This document shows positions 17,578-28,200 of a stretch of 37,677 nucleotides of DNA, piece by piece. This DNA is from Candidatus Thorarchaeota archaeon (GTDB lineage Archaea; Asgardarchaeota; Thorarchaeia; Thorarchaeales; Thorarchaeaceae). The DNA is taken from the NCBI GenBank assembly GCA_004524435.1, contig SDNO01000004.1:1-37677 (forward strand), written 5' to 3'. The first letter of the stretch is position 1. Each line of letters opens with the position of its first letter. The notes under the pieces are model-generated. The model was not told the origin of the DNA. It made no database searches and saw nothing but the letters and a program-made list of their open reading frames with translations. The translations under genes and the position numbers were made by a program.

Positions 17578-18192
17578 CTACCACTGCGGACTGCCCAGCT
17601 CTGTGGCCTGTATCATCTCTGTCATAATTGCCCTTAGCTCCCCGATCCCCTGCTCTCTCGAGGCTGATATTGGTACAATCAGTGGTTCGACGGTTGGGAC
17701 TGCCGCGATCAATTTGTATCTGAGAAACTCAAGTTCATCATGCCGATCTTTCTTCTTCACCTTGTCAACCTTGTTTGCTACGACTAGAACGTTGTCAGCC
17801 AACTCGTGGAGAAACGTATAGAATTCCACATCGATGGGAATTTCCCTCCGGCGTTCCCATCTTTCGGCAATCTCTCTGAATATTGAAATATCTAGTACCA
17901 ATACTCCCAGTACTATATCCTCGCTCCACTCCTCAAGCTGCTGAATCACGTCTACCTTCATCTTTTCTATGTCGGTCTTACTGGTCCCGCTCATATAGCC
18001 AAATCCAGGGATATCAACAAGCATCACTGGGCCAAGGTCTACCTTTCTCTCTCTTCTCGTGCTGCCAGGCTTCTTACCCACACGAAGCTTGACTCCCGTA
18101 AGAGCTCTTATTGTACTGCTCTTTCCAACATTACTTCTACCTGCAAAGACCACCAAGGGTTTCTTAGTCCCAGAACTGTCGCGTTCTTGCAT
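17578..18192 (-). CDS. engB: EngB/YihA-family GTP-binding protein
   Basis: VVFAGRSNVGKSSTIRALTGVKLRVGKKPGSTRRERKVDLGPVMLVDIPGFGYMSG; NKVDKVKKKD. Confidence 0.9.
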   Translation of the reverse strand: MQERDSSGTKKPLVVFAGRSNVGKSSTIRALTGVKLRVGKKPGSTRRERKVDLGPVMLVDIPGFGYMSGTSKTDIEKMKVDVIQQLEEWSEDIVLGVLVLDISIFREIAERWERRREIPIDVEFYTFLHELADNVLVVANKVDKVKKKDRHDELEFLRYKLIAAVPTVEPLIVPISASREQGIGELRAIMTEMIQATELGSPQW

Positions 18193-21001
18193 ACATCTTC
18201 TCCGCCTTTGCTATCTCCTGCAATAGATCTCTTCTTGCTAGACGTCCTGGCCGCAGTACTCGTGAAGCCGTGTCGGGACCGATGCCTCTTCCTGCCAGTA
18301 CAATCAGGGCCGTCTTACCGTATTCTGAAATCAGGGATGCTGTTAACATAGCTCTTCTGTATTCTTTCCGCTCAGTTTGAGATAGCTTCTCTCCCTTTGA
18401 AACCTTTGCCAATATCTTTTCGACGTTCTTCTGAGACGGATGCATTGCCAGAATCATTTTCGATTCACATATGGGACAACTGACTTCCTCTTCAAGAGTT
18501 GAAATCGTTCTTACTGAATTCCAGTGCCTATTGACACATAAGAGCCGGAATTTGGTTGATAGAAGTCGTTCCTCCATCATCCGAAGCACCTCATCTTCCT
18601 CCGTTATCTCGCCCATCACTTCGAACCTAGTTCTCTCTTCCAGTATCAACCGTGCCAAGGGCGACGGCCTTTCTGTTGTCGCAATGTGTAACTCGATTTC
18701 ACCCTTTGATACTCTATCAAATACCTCCATTGTATGTTGTTCATCCATCTTATCCGCAATCACTTCTCTCATTGCTTCTTCAAAGACAGGTGTATCTTCA
18801 TAGATCGTGATAAGAAGTCTGACAGGGACCTCGCGAAGCTTGGCATCTCTACGAATAACATCCATTCGCCTTGCTACATGGACAAACCTTGACGAGAAGG
18901 TCTGCGTGTTCTTCATTGCTAGTCTTAGCACTGCAGAAACCTGCGGGGGACTATATTCTGAAAAAACATCCAACACATGCTGCGGATCAATTCTCTCTGA
19001 AGATGAGAACAAGATTCGGTAAGGATCCCGCTCCACAGCCACATCTACTCCCCTTCTTGTGGTCAGGAGAGCGGCAATTACAATTCCAAGCGCCTCATTT
19101 GTCTTCGTCCCATAGGGTGCATGGAGTACCAATCCGTTTCCGAAGTCCTCAATGACAATTCTGTTCTTCGATGAGAGTTTTCCAAGACACTGCCTACTCC
19201 CGGCCACTGCTTCAATAACGTGTTCTTGAGCCTCCTTTGACAACCGATATTGTTGTGTCAACCATGGCACGACTCGATTCTTCTCCATCTGCCCGGTCCT
19301 TTTCCAGACCTCTGCTACTTCAGTTGCAACTTCAAATGGAACTGGTATCATCTCTCCAATCCAGCGTGGGGCGTCGCTATCTGATTCTCCAGCAGGAGCA
19401 CACAGAACCTCGTCTTCCTCTATGCTCACTACTCTATACGGTCTGCCACGAATGACAAAGAGAGATCCGGCTTCTATATTCTCGGACACGTAGTCCTCGT
19501 CGAGGACTCCAATTCCTGTTCTGGAGGTTATGTCAATGGCACTCACCTGTTGGACATCGGGGATGGTGCTTAGCCTCTCATAATAGAAAATCCGGGTCTT
19601 TCCCCATCGCTCAATAGAGTCTTTCTCTTTCTTTACGAGCTTTCTATCTATCATAAAATCTAGTACACGCTCGAGCTCTTCACGCGTGACATTTCTGAAC
19701 GGATAGGCCACTCGAATACGACTATGTATCTCATCGAAACTCAGCCTGTCTTCATCCAACAGCATACCTGCAATCTGGTGACACAATACATCCCAAGACC
19801 TCTCGGGAATCGCTGCTGCTTCTACCTTGTTGGACAAGGCCCTGCGCACTATGACCGCCGACTCGGTGATATCGTCTAAGTTGGCTGTTGCAATGAAGAG
19901 CCCTTTTGCTTTCCGGCCCACTCCGTGTCCTGCACGACCCGATCTCTGCAATGCCCGCCTGACTTCTCTGGGAGAGCTGTACTGGATGACAAGGTCTGCC
20001 TGACCGATGTCGATGCCAAGTTCAAGACTTGAAGTGGCGACGATGGCTTTCGACTTGCCTTCTTTGAGTCTATCTTCTGCAGCGAGTCGCACATCCTTTG
20101 AGAGAGATCCATGATGAACGTCGAAATCAAATGAGGGATCCAGCCCTCTCATCTTCGACCCTAGAACTTCCGCAAAGGATCTGGTATTGGTAAACACTAT
20201 GGTGGAGTTGTGATTGGAGATTTGGTCGACTATGTATCTGAGTCGCGCAGTCGAATGTGGAGGATAATGCAGCCTGCGTGCCATGACTATATCATCATCT
20301 GTTGGTTGCGGCATGACGACATCCAATTGCATCTGACGGGCATCATACCCCGCCCATATCTTTCTGACCGGTCTGTCAGGACCTGACAGTAGAGAACCTA
20401 CATCATCAGGGTTGCCCACCGTTGCTGATAGTCCTATCCTTTGGATTCTCTTACCAACCAACCTCTCCAGCCGATCTAGTCCCAGACTGAGTTGTGTTCC
20501 ACGTTTGCTATCAGCAAGTTCGTGTATCTCATCTACCACCACAGCAAAGACACTCTTGAGATGATATCGGAGGCGTTTGCCTGGGAGAATGGCCTGGAGC
20601 GTTTCAGGCGTGGTAATGAGAAGATTCGGTGGAAGAATGGCTTGTTTTCTTCTCTGATATTGTGTCGTGTCTCCATGTCTCACTTGGACGGAGAGACCTA
20701 GATGTTCACATAGCCCTTGAATTCGTTTGAATACATCTCTATTCAGCGCCCTCAGAGGGGTGACGTAGAGCACATAGAATCCAAAGAGCTCACTCTCCGC
20801 CTGCATCTCATAGAGTCTATTCAGAAGGGGAAGAACTGCCGCCTCTGTCTTTCCACTTCCTGTTGGAGCCAGAAGCAGGAAGTTGTCTTCTGTCTTCAGA
20901 AGCTGTGGTATCGCTCTCTCTTGAATAGGGGTTGGAAACAGAATGCCGTCTCTAGACAGAAACCGGATTATTTCTCCATCAAGAATATCGAAGGCATTCA
21001 T
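18164..21001 (-). CDS. lhr: Lhr-type superfamily 2 DNA helicase
   Basis: APTGSGKTEAA, VVVDEIHELADSKRGTQLSLGLDRLERL, TSSLELGIDIGQADLVIQYSSPREVRRALQRSGRAGH; 945 aa. Confidence 0.9.
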   Translation of the reverse strand: MNAFDILDGEIIRFLSRDGILFPTPIQERAIPQLLKTEDNFLLLAPTGSGKTEAAVLPLLNRLYEMQAESELFGFYVLYVTPLRALNRDVFKRIQGLCEHLGLSVQVRHGDTTQYQRRKQAILPPNLLITTPETLQAILPGKRLRYHLKSVFAVVVDEIHELADSKRGTQLSLGLDRLERLVGKRIQRIGLSATVGNPDDVGSLLSGPDRPVRKIWAGYDARQMQLDVVMPQPTDDDIVMARRLHYPPHSTARLRYIVDQISNHNSTIVFTNTRSFAEVLGSKMRGLDPSFDFDVHHGSLSKDVRLAAEDRLKEGKSKAIVATSSLELGIDIGQADLVIQYSSPREVRRALQRSGRAGHGVGRKAKGLFIATANLDDITESAVIVRRALSNKVEAAAIPERSWDVLCHQIAGMLLDEDRLSFDEIHSRIRVAYPFRNVTREELERVLDFMIDRKLVKKEKDSIERWGKTRIFYYERLSTIPDVQQVSAIDITSRTGIGVLDEDYVSENIEAGSLFVIRGRPYRVVSIEEDEVLCAPAGESDSDAPRWIGEMIPVPFEVATEVAEVWKRTGQMEKNRVVPWLTQQYRLSKEAQEHVIEAVAGSRQCLGKLSSKNRIVIEDFGNGLVLHAPYGTKTNEALGIVIAALLTTRRGVDVAVERDPYRILFSSSERIDPQHVLDVFSEYSPPQVSAVLRLAMKNTQTFSSRFVHVARRMDVIRRDAKLREVPVRLLITIYEDTPVFEEAMREVIADKMDEQHTMEVFDRVSKGEIELHIATTERPSPLARLILEERTRFEVMGEITEEDEVLRMMEERLLSTKFRLLCVNRHWNSVRTISTLEEEVSCPICESKMILAMHPSQKNVEKILAKVSKGEKLSQTERKEYRRAMLTASLISEYGKTALIVLAGRGIGPDTASRVLRPGRLARRDLLQEIAKAEKMYARTRQFWD

Positions 21002-21234
21002 GTTGATTTGTTCCCCGCCACGATGTGACGGATTTCGTTAATCAAGATGCGGATATCGGTTCTAACTGTAATATCTTCATGGACCATTATACTTCGGAGT
21101 CTTGCGACGATTTCTTCGGGGGCCTCGCTATTGCCAGCAATGACTTCGGTGATCTCTCTCAGTCTCTGTATGTTTGAGGCATGGGGTGCAACCCTTTGAA
21201 AAGCAACTCGGATGATTGAATGGGAGTCTGTCAC
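20998..21234 (-). CDS. Small conserved-looking hypothetical protein (UPF0147-like?)
   Basis: 78 aa, 4-bp overlap with the helicase start; helical, ...VHEDITVRTDIRILINEIRHIVAG. Confidence 0.6.
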   Translation of the reverse strand: MTDSHSIIRVAFQRVAPHASNIQRLREITEVIAGNSEAPEEIVARLRSIMVHEDITVRTDIRILINEIRHIVAGNKST

Positions 21235-21255
21235 CTGCGTGACACCCTAGATTCA

Positions 21256-21372
21256 TCACTCTTCAGTTTCATCGTCACCATACACAGTATAGACAAGACT
21301 CAATAACAAGGCGAGAATGCCGAGGCCCGTTAGAATGAGTCCAACTACTTGAGTGAACAAACTGCTTTGCAT
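21256..21372 (-). CDS. Small single-TM protein (38 aa), below the ORF-track size cutoff
   Basis: MQSSLFTQVVGLILTGLGILALLLSLVYTVYGDDETEE*; fills an otherwise empty gap between two minus-strand genes. Confidence 0.55.
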   Translation of the reverse strand: MQSSLFTQVVGLILTGLGILALLLSLVYTVYGDDETEE

Positions 21373-21434
21373 GTGAATCTCGTGTCCTCCAAAGAATCTG
21401 GCTTATAATCGTTGCTGAACTTCAAGGAACGTAT

Positions 21435-21686
21435 CTATGCTTCTGCTTTCCTCTGCTCGTAGAACTGATCTATGAAACTGCCATAGATATCAACCGGTTC
21501 TGTCAATTCATTGACATCCTCAATGGTCATCTCTAGGCCGCATGATCCACACTTGACCATGGCCATACCATTCTTCCGGTAGAGCTCTATTTTGATTGCC
21601 GTGTTTCCACAGTCTGGACATGGATAGACGTCCGGAATTCTCTTCCTTGGCCTTCTGCTCACCTTCTGTCTGCGTCTTCGTCCCAT
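21435..21686 (-). CDS. Transcription elongation factor Elf1 homologue
   Basis: MGRRRRQKVSRRPRKRIPDVYPCPDCGNTAIKIELYRKNGMAMVKCGSCGLEMTIEDVNELTEPVDIYGSFIDQFYE; CxxC/CxxC plus EPVDxY motif. Confidence 0.88.
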   Translation of the reverse strand: MGRRRRQKVSRRPRKRIPDVYPCPDCGNTAIKIELYRKNGMAMVKCGSCGLEMTIEDVNELTEPVDIYGSFIDQFYEQRKAEA

Positions 21687-21841
21687 GATGAAACACCTTG
21701 CCTATTTCCCACAAACAGAGCTTAGCCCTGATAGAAATAGAGCAAGGTGTCCCTTGACAGACCTGTTTTAAGCATTTTGTTAAGAATAACCTGCAGATAC
21801 TCGACAGAAGCCTTCATATTATGCTTCTTGCGGAGCCGAGG

Positions 21842-22078
21842 ATGATGTCAACTCTCACTGCAAACGCACGATGTGTTCTGAAAATACTGGAGAATACCGG
21901 TCCGCTGACGACTTCACAGATACTAGAATATGCTCAGAGTGTACAATATACAGATATCTGCTCTGATTGTGCTGGTGGTGACGCATTTGTGGCTGCAGCC
22001 AACCAACTCGTTGACAGAGGTCTGGTGACCAGAGAATTCGGAAAGGGTGGCTATCGCTGGCAATTGACGAGGAAGTAG
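21842..22078 (+). CDS. Small winged-helix-like protein with CxxC
   Basis: STLTANARCVLKILENTGPLTTSQILEYAQSV...ICSDCAGGDAFVAAANQLVDRGLVTREFGKGGYRWQLT; 2 nt upstream of sufS. Confidence 0.65.
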   Translation: MMSTLTANARCVLKILENTGPLTTSQILEYAQSVQYTDICSDCAGGDAFVAAANQLVDRGLVTREFGKGGYRWQLTRK

Positions 22079-22080
22079 AT

Positions 22081-23322
22081 ATGGCCGATTGGAAAAAAAT
22101 CCGAAATGATTTCCCTGCATTAAAGAGGACAATAGACGGACATTCCCCCGTCTATTTGGATAGTGCCTGTATGGCACTCAAACCGCAGCAAGTCATTGAT
22201 GCCATGAATGAGTATTATGAGAGATACCCTGCATGTGGTGGTCGTAGCATACATACCTTCGGTCAGGAAGTTTCTGAGGCATATGACAGATCAAGAGAAG
22301 TCTTCGCGGCCTTTATCAATGCCAAGAGTCCTCACGAATGTATCTGGACCCGCAATGCTAGCGAGTCCATAAACATAGTTGCTCGATCCGTGAAACTCCC
22401 CAAGGGTTCAAAGATTGTTACAACCTCTCTAGAACACCATAGCGGTTCTCTGCCCTTTGTAGAGCGTGCTAGAAGGGATGGTCTGAGGGTTGAGGTGGTG
22501 AAAGCGAGGCCCGATGGTACATTCGATATTGAGTCATGGAAAGACGCCATTGACAACGACACACGCATGATTTCAGTCGTGCACTCCTCGAATGTAACAG
22601 GGACCGTTGCTCCTCTTGATACAATCGTCGAACTCGCTCACGATAGAGGCGCCCTTGTTCTGTCGGATGATGCTCAGTACGCTCCCCACCACCCAATGGA
22701 TGTTCAGTCCTCTGATGTTGACTTCTCAGCCATATCGATTCACAAAATGTGCGGCCCGTCGGGTATGGGTCTTCTGTATGGAAAGGCAGAGCTCCTAGAT
22801 GAGATGGATATGTTTCTCACTGGAGGGGACACAGTTGCAGACGTACGTTTTGAGAACGGTCAAATTATTCCTGAGTATCTGCCTCCACCAGAGAAGTTCG
22901 AGGCTGGTCTTCAAAACTATGCCGGTGCAATCGGGGCGGGGGCCGCAGCTGAATATCTTCAGTCTATTGGTATGCAAGAGATCGAGAAACACGAGAAGGC
23001 TCTCTTATCAAAAGCTCTTCAAGAACTTCTCAACATGGAGAATGTACACATTATCGGAACTCAGGACACCGAAATTAGAACTGGACTTGTCACCTTCACA
23101 GTTGACACGGTGGAGTCTGCTCACGATGTTGCTACTTTCCTTGATACGGAATTTGGTGTGATGGTCCGAAGTGGATGGCACTGCGCAGGTCCCTTTCATT
23201 ATCAGCTAGGAATAGACCCAAAACACGGTTCTGTTCGGGCCAGCTTCTATGTCTACAATAATGCAAATGATCTGGACCGCTTTCTCACAGGTCTTCGCCA
23301 ACTGATACGTGTGAGCTCATGA
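22081..23322 (+). CDS. sufS: Cysteine desulfurase, SufS/CsdA type
   Basis: TRNASESINIVARS, SIHKMCGPSGMGLLYG (PLP Lys), VRSGWHCAGP (catalytic Cys). Confidence 0.91.
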   Translation: MADWKKIRNDFPALKRTIDGHSPVYLDSACMALKPQQVIDAMNEYYERYPACGGRSIHTFGQEVSEAYDRSREVFAAFINAKSPHECIWTRNASESINIVARSVKLPKGSKIVTTSLEHHSGSLPFVERARRDGLRVEVVKARPDGTFDIESWKDAIDNDTRMISVVHSSNVTGTVAPLDTIVELAHDRGALVLSDDAQYAPHHPMDVQSSDVDFSAISIHKMCGPSGMGLLYGKAELLDEMDMFLTGGDTVADVRFENGQIIPEYLPPPEKFEAGLQNYAGAIGAGAAAEYLQSIGMQEIEKHEKALLSKALQELLNMENVHIIGTQDTEIRTGLVTFTVDTVESAHDVATFLDTEFGVMVRSGWHCAGPFHYQLGIDPKHGSVRASFYVYNNANDLDRFLTGLRQLIRVSS

Positions 23323-23343
23323 TGACTGTCCGTGACCCTCTTA

Positions 23344-25113
23344 CTAACTGATGAGTTTCTCAATCTCATCTTTCTGGCGAGCTATCTCATCAATAGGATT
23401 CCCAAACTCCAAGGAGCTCGCCGTGATATCGAGAGATTTTCTGAACATAGATACCCTTCCTTGAACAACCACATCCCGCCCTTGAATCTTCGGTCTTGCC
23501 AAGTCAATTGGTTCGGTCATGTTTCCTGTCTTCTCGATGAGTTTTTGAGCCTCATCTGCGGACATATCCAGCAACTGTTCCCCGGCCTCTCCGAATAGAG
23601 TCACGGTAATCGAGCCTGTTCCATCGTCTAGCACCACTTTGAACAGGGTCCTGTATTCCACATTTTCGATATCTCCGTGCACGTCACAGCTGAAGCCTTC
23701 TTCAGTTTCCTCAACCTTCTTACGGCAATCGGGACAGGCAGGGTATACCGGTCGGCTGTCAAAGATCTTCATAATATTGCCATAGATCTCGACATTCTTC
23801 TGGACCATGGATTCATCAATATCGCCAATCATGATTCTGTTTGCCCGTGTCGTAGGTCTGGCCGAAACCTCAGACACATCGAGTTCTTGCAGTGTGGAAT
23901 CGGAAGGATTCAACTCTATCTCACTTCGCCGCCCTGCATGGAATTCAACGCCACCGCGGAAGCCCTCTCGGACATATCCATGACGAACACGCACAACATC
24001 TTCTTCCTTGAGATCTGCTATCTCTTCAACATCGTCATTCCAGAAGGTCATTCTCGTGGTTCCCGTGTCATCTGCGACTATGATATTTTGAACACGCCCT
24101 TTTCCACCATCCCTCTCAAATTCATTGGGAGGAAATATCCGGATGACCTTCCCCTCGATGTCGACATCTCTCATCTCAACTGTCAAATCTTCAATATTCT
24201 TTCGTCCAAGAGGTTCGCTACTCACTCCGAAACCCTGAACTTCAACAGCATCAATGTCCTCTTCGACATCCCGTTCAATTATAGCTGACCTTCCAGAGTG
24301 GACCTCAACATCCCCATACCTTCCAGCCCGGGTGTAGGCCCCAGAGAGCCGGATGACCTCTCCCTCTTCTGCATCTTTCATCTGTTCTGCGTGCCCGTTC
24401 CAGAAGGTGACCCTTGTGCTGCCGGTTTCGTCAGCTCCAATCACGCTCAGAACCTTTCCTTCACTGCCATCAGATTTTCGTGTGAAGGTACTGAGTGGAA
24501 AGGCTCTTTGGACTTGAAACTTGATGCTAACGTCATACATATTCTCTTCCAGATTGGAGATGCTAGTTGTTTCATCTTTTGGAATTTCTATATCCAGATC
24601 ATCTAACTCGTATTCGTCTAGGACTTTCAGATTCCCCATTCTTCCCAGATTAAGCTCAAGCGAGTCTCTCAGACCTTTCTTCACGTAGGCATTTCGAATC
24701 TGAATGATACTCCCTACCGAAACGTAATCCTCAGAAACAGCTTTGGTCCGATCATCCCACAGGGCAACTCTCATCTTTCCGGTACTATCTGCAATCGTGA
24801 TGCTTGCAACTTTTCCTTCTCCTCCGTCAGACCTCGAAAAGGTCCGGACACCACTTACACCAACAACTTTCGCGGTGAGAGCGACGCTCCTTGTCGATTC
24901 CGTGATATCTTCAATCTTCATTCTTGCCCTAGCAGAGACTTGTTGGAGGTCAATCCCAAGCTCTCGAGCCACAATCATTGCGGCCGACTCCTCGTTGACA
25001 ACTTCGGGACCCAGCTCTTGTCTTTTCTCCTCAATCATTTTCATAATGTCTTTTCTCTCATATTCGGGAGAATTCTTCAGAATGAGCTGAATCGTTTCCT
25101 CTAGTGTTAGCAT
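23344..25113 (-). CDS. rpa: Replication protein A, single polypeptide with tandem OB folds and zinc motif
   Basis: Three repeated OB units (GGEGKVASITIADSTGKMRVALW / GSEGKVLSVIGADETGSTRVTFW / GGKGRVQNIIVADDTGTTRMTFW), then CPDCRKKV...CDVH zinc OB. Confidence 0.9.
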   Translation of the reverse strand: MLTLEETIQLILKNSPEYERKDIMKMIEEKRQELGPEVVNEESAAMIVARELGIDLQQVSARARMKIEDITESTRSVALTAKVVGVSGVRTFSRSDGGEGKVASITIADSTGKMRVALWDDRTKAVSEDYVSVGSIIQIRNAYVKKGLRDSLELNLGRMGNLKVLDEYELDDLDIEIPKDETTSISNLEENMYDVSIKFQVQRAFPLSTFTRKSDGSEGKVLSVIGADETGSTRVTFWNGHAEQMKDAEEGEVIRLSGAYTRAGRYGDVEVHSGRSAIIERDVEEDIDAVEVQGFGVSSEPLGRKNIEDLTVEMRDVDIEGKVIRIFPPNEFERDGGKGRVQNIIVADDTGTTRMTFWNDDVEEIADLKEEDVVRVRHGYVREGFRGGVEFHAGRRSEIELNPSDSTLQELDVSEVSARPTTRANRIMIGDIDESMVQKNVEIYGNIMKIFDSRPVYPACPDCRKKVEETEEGFSCDVHGDIENVEYRTLFKVVLDDGTGSITVTLFGEAGEQLLDMSADEAQKLIEKTGNMTEPIDLARPKIQGRDVVVQGRVSMFRKSLDITASSLEFGNPIDEIARQKDEIEKLIS

Positions 25114-25215
25114 CTCTCTCTTCCCCGTGATGGTGGTTTCAGTCTGTTGTGTTCTCAGTTAGGCTTTAAAGCTCACTGCTCGTTATGACCGAGTTCTGGA
25201 GATGCATATTGATTC

Positions 25216-28200
25216 TTGGCAAAACCCAAAAGACTGGCTCTCCTGATATTTGAGTGGTTAATGTTGTCGGACGAGGAACTCCCCCTACCAAAACACAGTA
25301 TTGCCTACAAGGCATACTTCAGTTCGCTTAACAATGAAGTGAAGAGAATCTATGCTGTTGCAGAGGCTGCAAGGGCCAAGGGCTACGACCCGGAACTCAA
25401 GGTGGAGATTCCTCCGGCACATGACGTTGCAGCCCGGGTAGAGGCAACTCTCGAGGGCCCCGTCGGCGTGGCAAAACGAATTCGTGAACTCCAGGAAACA
25501 ATGTCACGGGAAGAGGTTGCATTCGCCATAGCTAGAGAGATAGCCGAAGGATCACTGGGCAGGATTGAGGACAAAGAGAAGGCGGCAGACAAAGCTGTCC
25601 GTGTTGCTCTGGCAATCCTCACCGAGAGCATAACAGCTGCCCCCTTGGAGGGAATATCAAAGGTACGGATTCGGGGCTCAGGCGCTTCAGAATATCTTGC
25701 ACTCTATCTTGCTGGCCCCATCAGGGCTGCTGGCGGAACTGAGGCAGCAGTGACAGTCCTTGTTGCGGACTACGTCCGCCAAGTGTTGGGGTTGCCGGCT
25801 CTTGTTCCCACTGATGACGAAGTAGAACGTGCTCTGGAAGAGGTCGAGCTGTACGCGCGGAATGTACACCTTCAGTATCCTATACATCCTGAGCTTCTCC
25901 GGTTTGCCGCTTCTCACCTGCCGATAATGCTGACGGGTGAACCTACCGAGGACTATGAGGTATCGGGGAGTCGCGACTTACCACGAGTAGAATCAAATCG
26001 TGTCAGAGGAGGGTCGGTTCTCGTTCTGAACGACGGAGTAGTGGGCAGAGCCGCTAAACTGGCCAAAATTGTGAGCAGACTGGAAATGCCCGGTTGGGAC
26101 TGGCTCCAAGAGATTGCTAAGAAGGTGTCAAAGTCAGACTCATCGAAGAAGAAATCACAGAAGAGCCCGCTATCGCCCAAGGATGATTACTTGGCGGATG
26201 TCATCGGCGGTCGACCTGTCTTCTCGCACCCGTCCCGAAATGGTGGATTTCGTCTGCGATATGGCCGATCTAGAAACACCGGCTTAGCAGGGGTAGGCGT
26301 GCATCCTGCGACTATGTATATGGTGGATGAGTTTTTGGCTGCAGGGACTCATATCCGAACGGAACGTCCTGGAAAGGGATCGATAGTTGCACCTGTAGAC
26401 ACTATCGAGGGGCCCATAGTGCTTCTGAAGAATGGCACTGTCAGGCAGATTTCAGATGTTGGAGAGGCACAACGGCTCTGTGAGGAAGTCGAACGCATTA
26501 TCTTTCTAGGCGATATTCTTGTGGCTCTAGGAGAGTTCTTGGAAAACAACCATCCTCTGGTTCCCTCAGGCTATTGTGAGGAGTGGTGGTCCCATGAATT
26601 GGATGAGGCCTGTAGTCAACTAGGGAAAAAGGATTTCGAAATGGCACTGGAAAAGATTGGAATCAACAATGGCCGACTCGAGTCTTGGATCAAATCGCCG
26701 CTCACTGAAGTTCCAATGCCCGAAGAGGCTGTTTTAGCTTCTCATGTATTAGGAATACCACTTCACCCACGGTACGTGTATCGATGGCGAGTATTGTCTG
26801 TCGAAGAGATTTTCGAGCTTCGCACTTGGATTCTGGAAAAGAGAAAGACCACCAAGAGGAAGAGTCGAGATCGAGTTCTACTACCGGCGAACAGCCACCA
26901 GAAGACGTACTTGGAACGTCTTGGGGTTCCGCACAGAATTCTTGGTCCGACCGGACAGATAGAACTGCTCGACAATCCTGTCACTATCTATGCTCAGATA
27001 GGCGACAAGAAATCATCACCATCCGGCAACTCAGCACTTGAAGTTATCAACTCGTGTTCCACTGCTGAGATTGGGGACAAACTCGGATTCTCCATCGGGG
27101 CGCGCATGGGCCGTCCTGAGAAAGCCGAAGTGCGGAAAATGAGGCCTGCAGTTCAAGCGCTCTTTCCCGTTGGCCGGGCCCTCGGAACAGAAAGAGAGAT
27201 TGAGAAAGTTGCAAGTGAGAATGATCACTCACAGAATCAGACAACTCTATATGAAGAGAAACAATCTATACAGGAAACCAGCGACATTGATGTTGAACTC
27301 GTTTCTAGAGTCTGTCCGAAATGTGGTGCAGAAACATTCGAATCTAGATGTTCCCAATGCGGATCTCATACTCTAATCCAGAGGTGGTGTTCACATGAGG
27401 GCTGTGGACAACCCATTGATGAGAACACAGGTCGCTGTCCCTATAATCATGATATGAATCTAATCCGCGCCACAAGACCCAGACCGTTGCCCCAGGAGCT
27501 TGCCTTGCATCTTGAACGAATCAAGAGCGAGATTGGCGAGCACCAGATGTACGGGGTCAAGGGAGTACTTGGACTCACGAACGACTACAAGATTCCCGAG
27601 TATCTCGGAAAAGGAATTCTGAGAGCGAAGCATGAGGTGTATTGCTACCGGGACGGTACTGCTCGATTTGATGCTACGGACGCTCCCCTGACCCATTTCA
27701 TACCTAGGGAGATTGGCGTCTCCCTTTCCAAGCTGAAAGACATGGGGTATACGACAGATGTCAATGGGGACAAGCTCGTCTCTGACGAGCAGGTAGTCGA
27801 GTTGAAGGCACAAGACCTCATAGTTTCCGAGAAATGTGCAGACTACATGGTCCGCGTTGGTCTTTTCATAGATGACTGTCTGGAGAAGATCTATGGACTT
27901 GACAGATACTACAGATTCACGAATCAAGAAGATATTCTGGGCACACTGGTGATTGGTCTTGCTCCTCATACATCTGCAGGAATAATTGGCAGGATTGTCG
28001 GATTCACTAATGCTAGTGTCTGCTATGCACACCCATACTGGCATGCCGCGAAGAGACGCAACTGTGACGGTGATGAGGATGCTTTGATACTGGTAATGGA
28101 CGCTCTTATCAACTTCTCAAAGGCATACCTGCCCGCGGGGCGAGGGGGATTCATGGATGCGCCTCTCGTTTTGTCAGTAATCCTGAACCCAGAGGAAGTC

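Noticed and set aside
20998-21234. Firm UPF0147 assignment
   Set aside because: Similarity is weak and motif order does not clearly match; left as hypothetical.
23677-24288. 203-aa plus ORF
   Set aside because: Antisense to RPA; no independent protein signal.
27460-28044. 194-aa minus ORF
   Set aside because: Antisense shadow within DP2, which contains catalytic motifs on plus.
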